Assembly: GCA_021790055.1 (NCBI GenBank)
Contig: JAJYIL010000240.1
Coordinates: 1 to 5,476, forward strand
Direction: 5' to 3'
DNA: 5,476 nt
Source: Bacteroidota bacterium
GTDB lineage: Bacteria; Bacteroidota; Ignavibacteria; Ignavibacteriales; Ignavibacteriaceae
Below the pieces are notes generated by a model, which made no database searches, had not been told where the DNA came from, and saw only the letters and a list, made by a program, of their open reading frames with translations. Positions 1-5,476 of this stretch are shown here, piece by piece. The number at the start of each line of letters is the position of its first letter. The first letter of the stretch is position 1. The position numbers were made by a program, and so were the translations under genes.

Positions 1-665
1 ACTCCGGTAGAACCGCAGCTTACGCTTACAACACATTAAAGCATAAAGAAATAAAAACTGCCGTGATAATTTCTCCAAGCCACAGAGAATATTTCCAGGG
101 GGTTTCAATCTATAAAGGCGATGCATTTTCCACCCCGCTCGGAGTCATCCCCATAAATAAAAAAATGGTTACCAAACTTACTGAAGGCAGCAAAAACATT
201 TTTACGGGAACTCTGGGTCATAAAGAAGAACACGGAGTTGAAGTGCAGCTTCCCTTTTTACAAGCCAGGATCGGAGAGTTTGAAATAGTCCCGGTAGTTA
301 TGGGAGATCAGAATCGCTTTTATATTGAAGAGTTGGCTTCGAGGCTTGCCGATTCCGCTGATGAAAACACAATAATAGTTGCAAGCTCGGATTTATCGCA
401 CTTCCATACAAAGTTCAAGGCGAATGAATTGGACTCCGTAGTTGAACAAAGAATTAGCGAATTTGATTACGAAAGCCTACAAACTGATCTTGAAGAACAG
501 CGGTGCGAAGCCTGCGGCGGAGGACCGATTGTAGCTATGATGAAAGCCGCCGGGATAGCAAATAGAAAGCATTCGCTTGTATTACACAGAAGCGATTCAA
601 GCGATACAAGCGGCGACACTTCGGAAGTGGTAGGCTACCTGGCTGCTGCTGTTTACGGCGGATAA
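1..665 (+). CDS. MEMO-family protein (AmmeMemoRadiSam protein B-like), 5'-truncated by the window edge
   Basis: This is the C-terminal part of a MEMO1/YjjX-unrelated 'AmmeMemoRadiSam system protein B' type protein. The frame is open to base 1 and reads SGRTAAYAY from base 3, matching the stretch after the family's PHAGY motif, so the real start and first metal-ligand His lie off the left edge; the GTG at 63 is internal. Visible family landmarks in order are PSHR (His codon 81-83), a TPLG segment, EEHGVEVQLPFLQ, SSDLSHFH (His codons 399-401 and 405-407), a CGGGP cysteine (513-515) and the C-terminal VVGYLAA. In this family two His and one Cys form a metal site related to extradiol dioxygenases; in human MEMO1 it binds copper or iron. 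The catalytic role in bacteria is not established. The ligand residues seen are intact, so the gene looks functional. No AMMECR1 or radical-SAM partner is visible here; either could lie upstream. Family call is secure, function is not. Confidence 0.9.
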   Translation, partial: SGRTAAYAYNTLKHKEIKTAVIISPSHREYFQGVSIYKGDAFSTPLGVIPINKKMVTKLTEGSKNIFTGTLGHKEEHGVEVQLPFLQARIGEFEIVPVVMGDQNRFYIEELASRLADSADENTIIVASSDLSHFHTKFKANELDSVVEQRISEFDYESLQTDLEEQRCEACGGGPIVAMMKAAGIANRKHSLVLHRSDSSDTSGDTSEVVGYLAAAVYGG

Positions 666-830
666 GATTACTTAAAGTAGCTAAAGGGAAAACTGCAAGA
701 CTTTCTCCAAATCACGCGGGGTTAAAAAAATATTTAAGAATGGGCTTAAAAACATCGTTGATGCTATTAAAACAGTATTGTTAGCTGCTGTCTGGATGAC
801 TAAAGCCGCTAAAATTTCTACCGGTTTTGC

Positions 831-838
831 TATATTTG
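831..838 (+). promoter_or_regulatory. Candidate Bacteroidota-type -7 box (TATATTTG) upstream of glyQS
   Basis: TATATTTG is an exact match to TAnnTTTG, the -7 element used by the Bacteroidota primary sigma factor. It would start transcription around 843-846, giving a short leader before the TTG at 862. I see no good -33 TTTG about 19 bases upstream. The region is AT-rich, so a chance match is possible. Confidence 0.35.
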
Positions 839-864
839 TACTCATTTTTTAAAATTTAAATTTG
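835..864 (+). promoter_or_regulatory. Candidate Bacteroidota-type promoter, TTTG-N18-TAAATTTG
   Basis: TTTG at 835-838 and TAAATTTG at 857-864 are separated by 18 bases, close to the described Bacteroides arrangement TTTG-N19-TAnnTTTG. Both boxes match exactly. The -7 box includes the TTG at 862-864, so a transcript from this promoter would begin near 870 and could not use that TTG as its start codon. It is therefore either an alternative to the box at 831-838 or a sign that glyQS starts slightly downstream. Confidence 0.35.
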
Positions 865-2367
865 GAGACTGTCATCATCGAAAAGCAGAACAAAAACTCG
901 AATGAGCTTGTAGATAAAATTGTTTCACTTGCTAAGCGCAAGGGGTTTGTTTTTCAATCAAGCGAAATTTACGGCGGCTTAAACGGCTGCTGGGATTACG
1001 GTCCGCTCGGCGTAGAGCTTCTTAAAAATATTAAAGAGGAATGGTGGAAGTTCATGACTTACCGGGACGACATTGAAGGGATTGATGCTTCCATTCTGAT
1101 GCATCCAAAGGTATGGGAAGCTTCCGGGCATGTTGAGAACTTTACCGACCCGATGGTTGACTGCAAGCAATGTAAATCACGGTTCAGAGTTGACGTTCTC
1201 GGAGAATCTATAAATGAAAAGAAGCAGAAGAAGATTTTAGAAACCCTCGAAGGGAAAATTTCTTACGATAAGATACTGCACGAAAAATTCCAGGCGCTTT
1301 CGGAAAAAGCGGAAGACGTTTTTACGGCAATGCTCGAAAGCCCGGACTTCAATACACTTGTTCTTGAAGAAATTAATTGCCCGCAATGCGGAAATAAAAA
1401 TACGTTTACTGCGGCAAGGCAATTCAATCTTATGTTTAAAACTTTTGTTGGACCTGTGGAAGACTCCAGCGCAGTTGTTTATCTTCGCCCGGAAACCGCA
1501 CAAGGTATTTACGTTAACTTCCTGAACGTCCAGGGAACTTCAAGACAGAAGATTCCATTCGGCATTGCGCAAATAGGTAAGGCATTTAGAAATGAAATCA
1601 ACACGAAGAACTTCCTTTTCCGCACGCGCGAGTTTGAACAGATGGAAATGCAGTTCTTTATTAAGCCCGGCGATGATAAAAAATGGTATGACTACTGGAA
1701 AGGTGAAAGACTGAAATGGTATTATTCGCTCGGCATGATAGAAGGAAAGCTGAGGTATCACGATCACCCGGCAAATAAGCTGGCACATTATGCTAAAGAA
1801 GCGACTGATATTGAGTATGAGTTCCCGTTCGGCTGGGGCGAAATTGAAGGAATCCACAACCGGACTAACTTTGACCTGACAAGGCACGAACAGTTCTCCG
1901 GCAAGTCGATGAAGTATTTCGATGAAGAATCGAAAGAAAAATTTATTCCTTTTATAATTGAAACCTCGGCAGGAGCCAGCAGATCTTTTATGGCGTTCTT
2001 TATAGATGCATATTATGAAGAAGAAGTGAAAGGCGAGATGAGGTCGGTGTTAAGATTCAACCCGAAGCTTGCGCCGGTTAAGGCAGCTATTTTCCCTCTC
2101 GTTAATAAAGACGGGATGCCTGAGATTGCACTGAACATAGAGAAGGATCTTAGGAAGAATTTAAAAGTTTTCTACGACGACAAAGGCGCTGTAGGCAGAA
2201 GATACAGGCGGCAGGATGAAGCCGGAACCCCTTTCTGCATAACTGTTGACACGCAGACTTTAAGCGACCAGACCGTTACGATTAGAGAGCGTGATTCGAT
2301 GGGACAAGTGAGAGTATCAAACGATAGGATTTTGAATTATCTTACAGAAAAGCTGACGAATGCTTAA
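862..2367 (+). CDS. glyQS: Glycine--tRNA ligase, dimeric alpha2 (class IIa) type
   Basis: This cytosolic enzyme charges tRNA-Gly with glycine using ATP. It is complete at 501 residues, within the usual range for the alpha2 bacterial form and unrelated to the split alpha2beta2 GlyQ+GlyS enzyme. Landmarks in order are the N-terminal SSEIYGGLNGCWDYGPLG (33-50), ASGHVENFTDP (87-97), a CKQC/CPQC cysteine pair (101-104 and 173-176; likely a zinc knuckle, inferred), RQFNLMFKT (186-194), RPETAQGIY (209-217), class II motif 2 from FRNEI to RTREFEQMEMQFF (242-266), motif 3 ETSAGASRSFMAF with Arg374, and a C-terminal anticodon-binding domain from about 400 containing GRRYRRQDEAGTPFC and TVTIRERD. The start is TTG 862, the only ATG/GTG/TTG start after the in-frame stop at 850-852. 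It lacks a Shine-Dalgarno, whereas GGAG at 864-867 sits just inside the frame, so the start is uncertain. The antisense open frames within it are coding shadows. Confidence 0.97.
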   Translation: METVIIEKQNKNSNELVDKIVSLAKRKGFVFQSSEIYGGLNGCWDYGPLGVELLKNIKEEWWKFMTYRDDIEGIDASILMHPKVWEASGHVENFTDPMVDCKQCKSRFRVDVLGESINEKKQKKILETLEGKISYDKILHEKFQALSEKAEDVFTAMLESPDFNTLVLEEINCPQCGNKNTFTAARQFNLMFKTFVGPVEDSSAVVYLRPETAQGIYVNFLNVQGTSRQKIPFGIAQIGKAFRNEINTKNFLFRTREFEQMEMQFFIKPGDDKKWYDYWKGERLKWYYSLGMIEGKLRYHDHPANKLAHYAKEATDIEYEFPFGWGEIEGIHNRTNFDLTRHEQFSGKSMKYFDEESKEKFIPFIIETSAGASRSFMAFFIDAYYEEEVKGEMRSVLRFNPKLAPVKAAIFPLVNKDGMPEIALNIEKDLRKNLKVFYDDKGAVGRRYRRQDEAGTPFCITVDTQTLSDQTVTIRERDSMGQVRVSNDRILNYLTEKLTNA

Positions 2368-2412
2368 CTGCGTTCAGCCATTAAGATTAAATGATATATG
2401 TTAATCAGATAA

Positions 2413-2436
2413 CTCTTAATCTTTCTCTTAATCTTA
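2413..2436 (+). repeat. Tandem 12-bp direct repeat CTCTTAATCTT(T/A)
   Basis: Two adjacent copies at 2413-2424 and 2425-2436 differ only in the last base. An inverted 9-base copy, GATTAAGAG, lies at 2451-2459, and TAAGATTAA at 2382-2390 is the exact reverse complement of 2428-2436. All lie in the 132-bp gap between glyQS and the TPR gene. The copies could form alternative stems in RNA or serve as a protein-binding site; the sequence does not decide which. Confidence 0.6.
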
Positions 2437-2437
2437 C

Positions 2438-2470
2438 TCGTATTCTGCTCGATTAAGAGCAAGAGTACGG
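2438..2470 (+). other. Stem-loop between glyQS and the TPR gene
   Basis: Bases 2439-2450 pair with 2457-2469 to form a 12-bp stem with one U-G wobble (2443/2465) and one bulged A around 2461-2462, closing on the loop GATTAA (2451-2456); a further T-G pair at 2438/2470 is possible. It starts 71 bases after the glyQS stop and ends 30 bases before the TPR start. There is no run of T after it, so it is not a textbook intrinsic terminator. It may instead limit or stabilise the glyQS transcript end, or be part of the leader of the next gene. Pairing seen by eye; energy not computed. Confidence 0.45.
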
Positions 2471-2499
2471 CAAATGATAAACATGATTTAGTAAGTAAG

Positions 2500-3642
2500 T
2501 TGAAAAAATTATTTGCAATATTCTTTATCTGCCTGATAATTATTCCGTTACATGCCCAAAGTACTGAGTTCGATTCTACTGTTATAAGCGGCATAAAGCA
2601 AATTTACAACATTAAGTTCGACCAGGCAGAAAGAACCTTCAAAGGATTAATAGCCGATTATCCGAACAGACCTGAGGGAAGATTCTTTCTTGCAATGATC
2701 GACTGGTGGAAAATTCTGCTTAACCCGGATAACGTATCTAACGACGATATTTTTTACCAGAAGCTCGAAGATGTTATTTACCAATGCGATCAAATCTTAA
2801 AAAAGAATCCTGACAACGAGGAAGCTCTATTCTTTAAGGGCGGCTCAATTGGCTTTAGGGGAAGGCTAAGAGCGCTTCGCGAAAGCTGGCTGAAGGCTGC
2901 GAACGACGGCAGGCTTGCTTTACCGATTGTGGAAAAGGCTGCAAAGCTTAATCCTAATAATGTGGATGTCCAATTAGGATTCGGAATTTATGATTACTAT
3001 GCGGCAGTAATCCCGGATGAGTTTCCGCTCATAAAGCCATTGATGATTTTCTTTCCACCGGGCAATAAGAAGAAAGGACTTGATGAACTGACAAATGTTG
3101 CGCTTCACGGAAGGTTTGCAAAATATGAAGCAAGGTATTTTTTAACAACGTTATATTTCAGCTACGAGAACGATCCGTACAAAGCAGACGAGTGGTGCAA
3201 GAAACTGACTACGGAATTTCCCGATAACCCGGTATTTGAGCGTTGGCGTGGAAGGATTGCTGCTAAAATGGGAGACTATTACACAGCTAATTTAATCTTC
3301 AGAAACATACTTCAGAAAGCAGAAAAAAATTACCGGGGATACAATAACTCGAACGTAAAAAGAGAAGCCTCGTATTATATCGGTTACCAGTACCGGATAT
3401 TGGACAAGCTCGATTCCGCAAAGATTTATTTTGATATGTGCGCGAATCTTTCAAAGCAAATTGATAAAAAGGAAACCTCCGGCTTTCTAATAAACTCCTA
3501 TTTATACTTAGGGATGATTGATGATGTGCAAGGCGACCGGAATGGAGCGGTAAATTATTACAAAAAGCTTCTTGATTTGAAAGAGTTCGATAATTCCCAT
3601 GTACTTGCGGAAAAATATCTGAAAGCGCCGTACAAGCGGTAA
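2500..3642 (+). CDS. Secreted TPR-type helical-repeat protein, function unknown
   Basis: A 380-residue protein with an N-terminal signal peptide: MKK, a hydrophobic core at 4-17, and likely cleavage after Ala19 (LHA/Q). There is no lipobox, so a soluble periplasmic or exported protein is expected. The rest is helical-repeat sequence with TPR character: about 27-60 (FDQAERTFKGLIADYP), 86-118, 136-168 (PIVEKAAKLNPNNVDVQLG), 210-243, 244-275 (GDYYTANLIFRNIL), 286-320 and 329-363 (GDRNGAVNYYKKLL). A conserved-looking non-TPR block at 169-194 with IKPLMIFFPPGNKKKG interrupts the repeats and, with GRLRALRESW (121-130), resembles a family of TPR proteins from Bacteroidota-type genomes. TPRs bind partner proteins; no partner is evident and no catalytic motif is seen. 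The start is TTG 2500, the only ATG/GTG/TTG start after the in-frame stop at 2410-2412 that gives a proper signal peptide. It ends 3 bp from the convergent porQ gene. Confidence 0.85.
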   Translation: MKKLFAIFFICLIIIPLHAQSTEFDSTVISGIKQIYNIKFDQAERTFKGLIADYPNRPEGRFFLAMIDWWKILLNPDNVSNDDIFYQKLEDVIYQCDQILKKNPDNEEALFFKGGSIGFRGRLRALRESWLKAANDGRLALPIVEKAAKLNPNNVDVQLGFGIYDYYAAVIPDEFPLIKPLMIFFPPGNKKKGLDELTNVALHGRFAKYEARYFLTTLYFSYENDPYKADEWCKKLTTEFPDNPVFERWRGRIAAKMGDYYTANLIFRNILQKAEKNYRGYNNSNVKREASYYIGYQYRILDKLDSAKIYFDMCANLSKQIDKKETSGFLINSYLYLGMIDDVQGDRNGAVNYYKKLLDLKEFDNSHVLAEKYLKAPYKR

Positions 3643-3645
3643 TTG

Positions 3646-4617
3646 CTAAAACGTAGTTGAAACGCTAATACGGTTAATGCTTCCGATTAAACCGAGAGAA
3701 GAATAACCGTAGTCAAATCTGTAACCCGATATTAAAGCACCCAGACCAAGGTCTATGCCTGCAAGACCGGCTGACTGCCCGACAGCAAGATCGCTGCGCT
3801 GCTGATTATTATACCCGAAGCGTAGAGTTAAAACTTTACTCAAATAGAATTCCGCGCCGAGGCTGAATGAACTGAATTTCTGAAAGAAAGTATCCTGCTG
3901 CCGGTCAAGATCGTGAAAGTCCAGGGACAATCTAACCGGAAGATGTTCCATCCTTTTTGAAACGCCGAAGGCAATATCAAGAGGAAGTTTTTCTTTAGTG
4001 TTATAATAAGACGTAATCTGAGAGCCGACATTCAAGATGGCAAAGCCGAAATCTATCATATCGGAAGGGATAGCATAATGAAGTCCGACGTCAAATGCCG
4101 CTGCAGTTGAAACACGGTCGGCAATTTTAGAAAAAATAAACTCAGCATTAACACCGTAAGAAATATTTTTACCAAGCAGGTTGGAATAGCCGAGTAAAAA
4201 TGCAAACTCACCTGCGCTAAATGTGCCTATCTTATTTCCAAATTCATCGGCTTCCGTAAACGTTCCGTAATTGATATACTTTACTGCCGCTCCTACTCTT
4301 CCTATTTTAGGGAGATCAGTTGTATAAGCAAGGCTCGCAAGATTTATGTCGAGCAGATGCTTTACAAATGAAAATGAGGCTTCGGGCTTTCCAAGAAATT
4401 GAAGCCCCGCCGGGTTATAAAAAATTACATCCGGATCATCATTGTTTGAGACAAAGCTTCCGGCTAAAGCTGCAGCGCGGGCGCTTAAATCAAGCCTCAA
4501 AAACTCGTACGTACTGCTTTGACTGTATAAATTGCCAAACAATATAAGTGTAATTAAAAATGCAGAAATAATGATTGATGATTTTTTATTCATAAATTTC
4601 CCAAAATTCAATTTCAT
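3646..4617 (-). CDS. porQ: PorQ-like outer-membrane beta-barrel protein of the type IX secretion system
   Basis: PorQ belongs to the PorV/PorQ (FadL-like) barrel family; in Porphyromonas gingivalis it is an outer-membrane component of the type IX system that anchors the PorZ attachment-complex protein. Here a signal peptide ends near YSQ (31-33), followed by YEFLRLDLSARAAALAG (37-53) and DPDVIFYNPAGL (61-72), the family's N-terminal signature. Then come LDINLASLAY (89-98), INYGTFTEADEFGNKIGTFS (115-134) and LPLDIAFGVSKRMEHLPVRL (211-230), all closely PorQ-like, alternating strands, and a C-terminal Phe typical of barrel proteins. The length of 323 residues fits. An alternative ATG at residue 9 (4591-4593) is attractive: it gives MNKKSS plus a hydrophobic core and has GGGA upstream, whereas the ATG at 4617 has no ribosome-binding site visible. 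The upstream hydrolase gene ends 45 bp away on the same strand. A different PorV/PorQ-family paralogue is the main alternative. Confidence 0.82.
   Translation of the reverse strand: MKLNFGKFMNKKSSIIISAFLITLILFGNLYSQSSTYEFLRLDLSARAAALAGSFVSNNDDPDVIFYNPAGLQFLGKPEASFSFVKHLLDINLASLAYTTDLPKIGRVGAAVKYINYGTFTEADEFGNKIGTFSAGEFAFLLGYSNLLGKNISYGVNAEFIFSKIADRVSTAAAFDVGLHYAIPSDMIDFGFAILNVGSQITSYYNTKEKLPLDIAFGVSKRMEHLPVRLSLDFHDLDRQQDTFFQKFSSFSLGAEFYLSKVLTLRFGYNNQQRSDLAVGQSAGLAGIDLGLGALISGYRFDYGYSSLGLIGSINRISVSTTF
4599..4602 (-). promoter_or_regulatory. Possible ribosome-binding site favouring the downstream porQ start
   Basis: On the - strand TTTTGGGAAATTTATG places GGGA five bases before the ATG at 4593-4591. 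No purine-rich site precedes the ATG at 4617. The shorter 315-residue product also has a more standard signal peptide beginning MNKK. Organisms of this group often start genes without a Shine-Dalgarno, so the evidence is modest. Confidence 0.35.
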
Positions 4618-4662
4618 ATTTAATTAGAATATGATATAAAGGCAAGGGAAAAACTTATAAAT

Positions 4663-5476
4663 TTAAGGCTGAATGTACTGAGAATATGCTCGCCAGCCCC
4701 AAAGCTGGTATCCTTCGTCTTCGTACTTGGTGCCCGAAAGTATGCTTTCGATAAAGCCGTTTTTCTCAACCAGTAGGGTATGCCACATTAAATGGTCGGG
4801 ATTTCTTTTAAGAAAGAATTTAATTCTACCTTTTAGCGCAGCGTATTTGATAAACAGAGAATCTGATTCATTTTCAAATAGGAAATTTCTTGCGAGCCGT
4901 TTTTCCATCAACATACTTCGGCGAAAAGTACCGCCTTCAATTGTACCGATATCTTTTCCATTAATAATAACATGCCTGTCGTCGTACGAAATTACGCATA
5001 AGAAGTGGTCCTGCTTCGCCTTAAGCCAGTTGCAAATTTTGTCACCGTGCTTTAGGCTGTCGGAATAATCGTAGTCACTATCTAGGAAGGCTAAGCGAGT
5101 AATTTTATTTTGGATTTTATTAACGCTGTTTATGTAGCCGAAGACGAAGCTTCCGCCGCCGCTGTGCCCGTCAAGTACGATTTCAGTGGAAAAATTCTTA
5201 AATATATTTACAACCGAATCGACAATATTTTTAAAGATAAAATCCTCGCCGGGATGTTTCATTCTCCACCACTGCCAGCTTTCTTCGGGCGATTGAAGGT
5301 AGGCTATTACGATGTTTTTGTTTACTATAAGATTTCTTAAAAATCTTACCTGTGCGCCTATTTGCTGAATGTCGTAGTGCCAGTCGAGTCCTGGTACCTT
5401 TTGCCTTCCGATTGTCTCGTCAATAGTATTCATATTCGGCAGCGCATAAAAGATGAGCATAACTTTCTTATTGCGG
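4663..5476 (-). CDS. Uncharacterised alpha/beta-hydrolase-like protein, 5' end beyond the window
   Basis: The frame stays open past the ATG at 5460 to the window edge, and the preceding codons (RNKKV) run smoothly into MLIFYALPN, a first beta strand, so 5460 is probably internal and the N-terminus, perhaps with a signal peptide, is missing. Numbering from that Met: YALPNMNTIDETIG (5-18), DWHYDIQQIGAQVRFLR (26-42), strand VIAYLQ (51-56), the nucleophile elbow GHSGGGS (98-104; Ser100 as nucleophile), FLDSDYDY (125-132; Asp127 or Asp129 as acid candidate), YDDRH (159-163), GGTFRRS (176-182), and WHTLLVEKNGFIESILSGT (226-244; His227 as base candidate), ending in WGWRAY. The order Ser-Asp-His fits a serine alpha/beta-hydrolase. 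The family seems familiar from Bacteroidota-type genomes, but I know no substrate. Esterase, acylhydrolase or peptidase are all open. It may be cotranscribed with porQ, 45 bp downstream. Confidence 0.75.
   Translation of the reverse strand, partial: RNKKVMLIFYALPNMNTIDETIGRQKVPGLDWHYDIQQIGAQVRFLRNLIVNKNIVIAYLQSPEESWQWWRMKHPGEDFIFKNIVDSVVNIFKNFSTEIVLDGHSGGGSFVFGYINSVNKIQNKITRLAFLDSDYDYSDSLKHGDKICNWLKAKQDHFLCVISYDDRHVIINGKDIGTIEGGTFRRSMLMEKRLARNFLFENESDSLFIKYAALKGRIKFFLKRNPDHLMWHTLLVEKNGFIESILSGTKYEDEGYQLWGWRAYSQYIQP

Noticed and set aside
686..708. Hairpin GGGAAA / TTTCTCC after the MEMO gene as a terminator
   Set aside because: Only six pairs with a bulge, a ten-base loop and no following T run; too weak to call.
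666..861. T-box or other tRNA-sensing leader before glyQS
   Set aside because: I could not find a T-box consensus or antiterminator/terminator pair, and glycine T-boxes are typical of Firmicutes, not of this group.
1237..1503. Antisense open frame of 88 codons inside glyQS (with others at 979-1170 and 1540-1887)
   Set aside because: They lie wholly within a well-conserved gene on the other strand, have no recognisable domain, and their composition is what reverse-reading a lysine- and glutamate-rich gene gives.
2364..2594. Minus-strand open frame across the glyQS-TPR gap
   Set aside because: It overlaps the signal-peptide end of the TPR gene and the repeat-rich gap; no domain and no ribosome-binding site.
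3627..3640. Small CCG/CGG inverted pair at the end of the TPR gene as a bidirectional terminator
   Set aside because: Only three pairs and inside coding sequence; no T run on either strand.
4727..5340. Plus-strand open frames (4727-5068 and 5110-5340) opposite the hydrolase
   Set aside because: The - strand frame carries the coherent alpha/beta-hydrolase motifs; the plus-strand peptides show no family features.

Overview
This window looks like ordinary chromosome from a member of the Bacteroidota/Ignavibacteriota (FCB) group, most likely an Ignavibacteria-type organism. The main evidence is a recognisable PorQ-like outer-membrane protein of the type IX secretion system, which is restricted to this group. 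Supporting evidence is a dimeric (alpha2) glycyl-tRNA synthetase instead of the split glyQ/glyS pair, and two Bacteroidota-type -7 boxes (TAnnTTTG) just upstream of it. The lineage is inferred from protein resemblance by eye and was not tested with a tree.

Layout, left to right. The + strand carries three genes: the 3' part of a MEMO-family gene cut by the left edge (1-665), a 196-bp gap with candidate promoter boxes, the complete glycyl-tRNA synthetase gene glyQS (862-2367), a 132-bp gap rich in short direct and inverted repeats, and a complete gene for a secreted TPR-type helical-repeat protein (2500-3642). Convergent to these, with only 3 bp between stop codons, the - strand carries porQ (3646-4617). 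Upstream of porQ is an uncharacterised alpha/beta-hydrolase-like gene (4663 to beyond 5476) whose 5' end lies outside the right edge. The two - strand genes are 45 bp apart and could be one transcript.

Functionally this is a mix of housekeeping (GlyRS), a conserved protein of unclear enzymatic role (MEMO) and envelope or secretion functions (signal-peptide TPR protein, PorQ). The hydrolase family is recognisable by its motifs but has no function I can name. I see no mobile element, CRISPR array, tRNA/rRNA gene or phage signature, and no convincing new multi-gene system. The points most worth a second look are the hydrolase family, the alternative pairings in the 2382-2469 leader or terminator region, and the uncertain start codon of glyQS.
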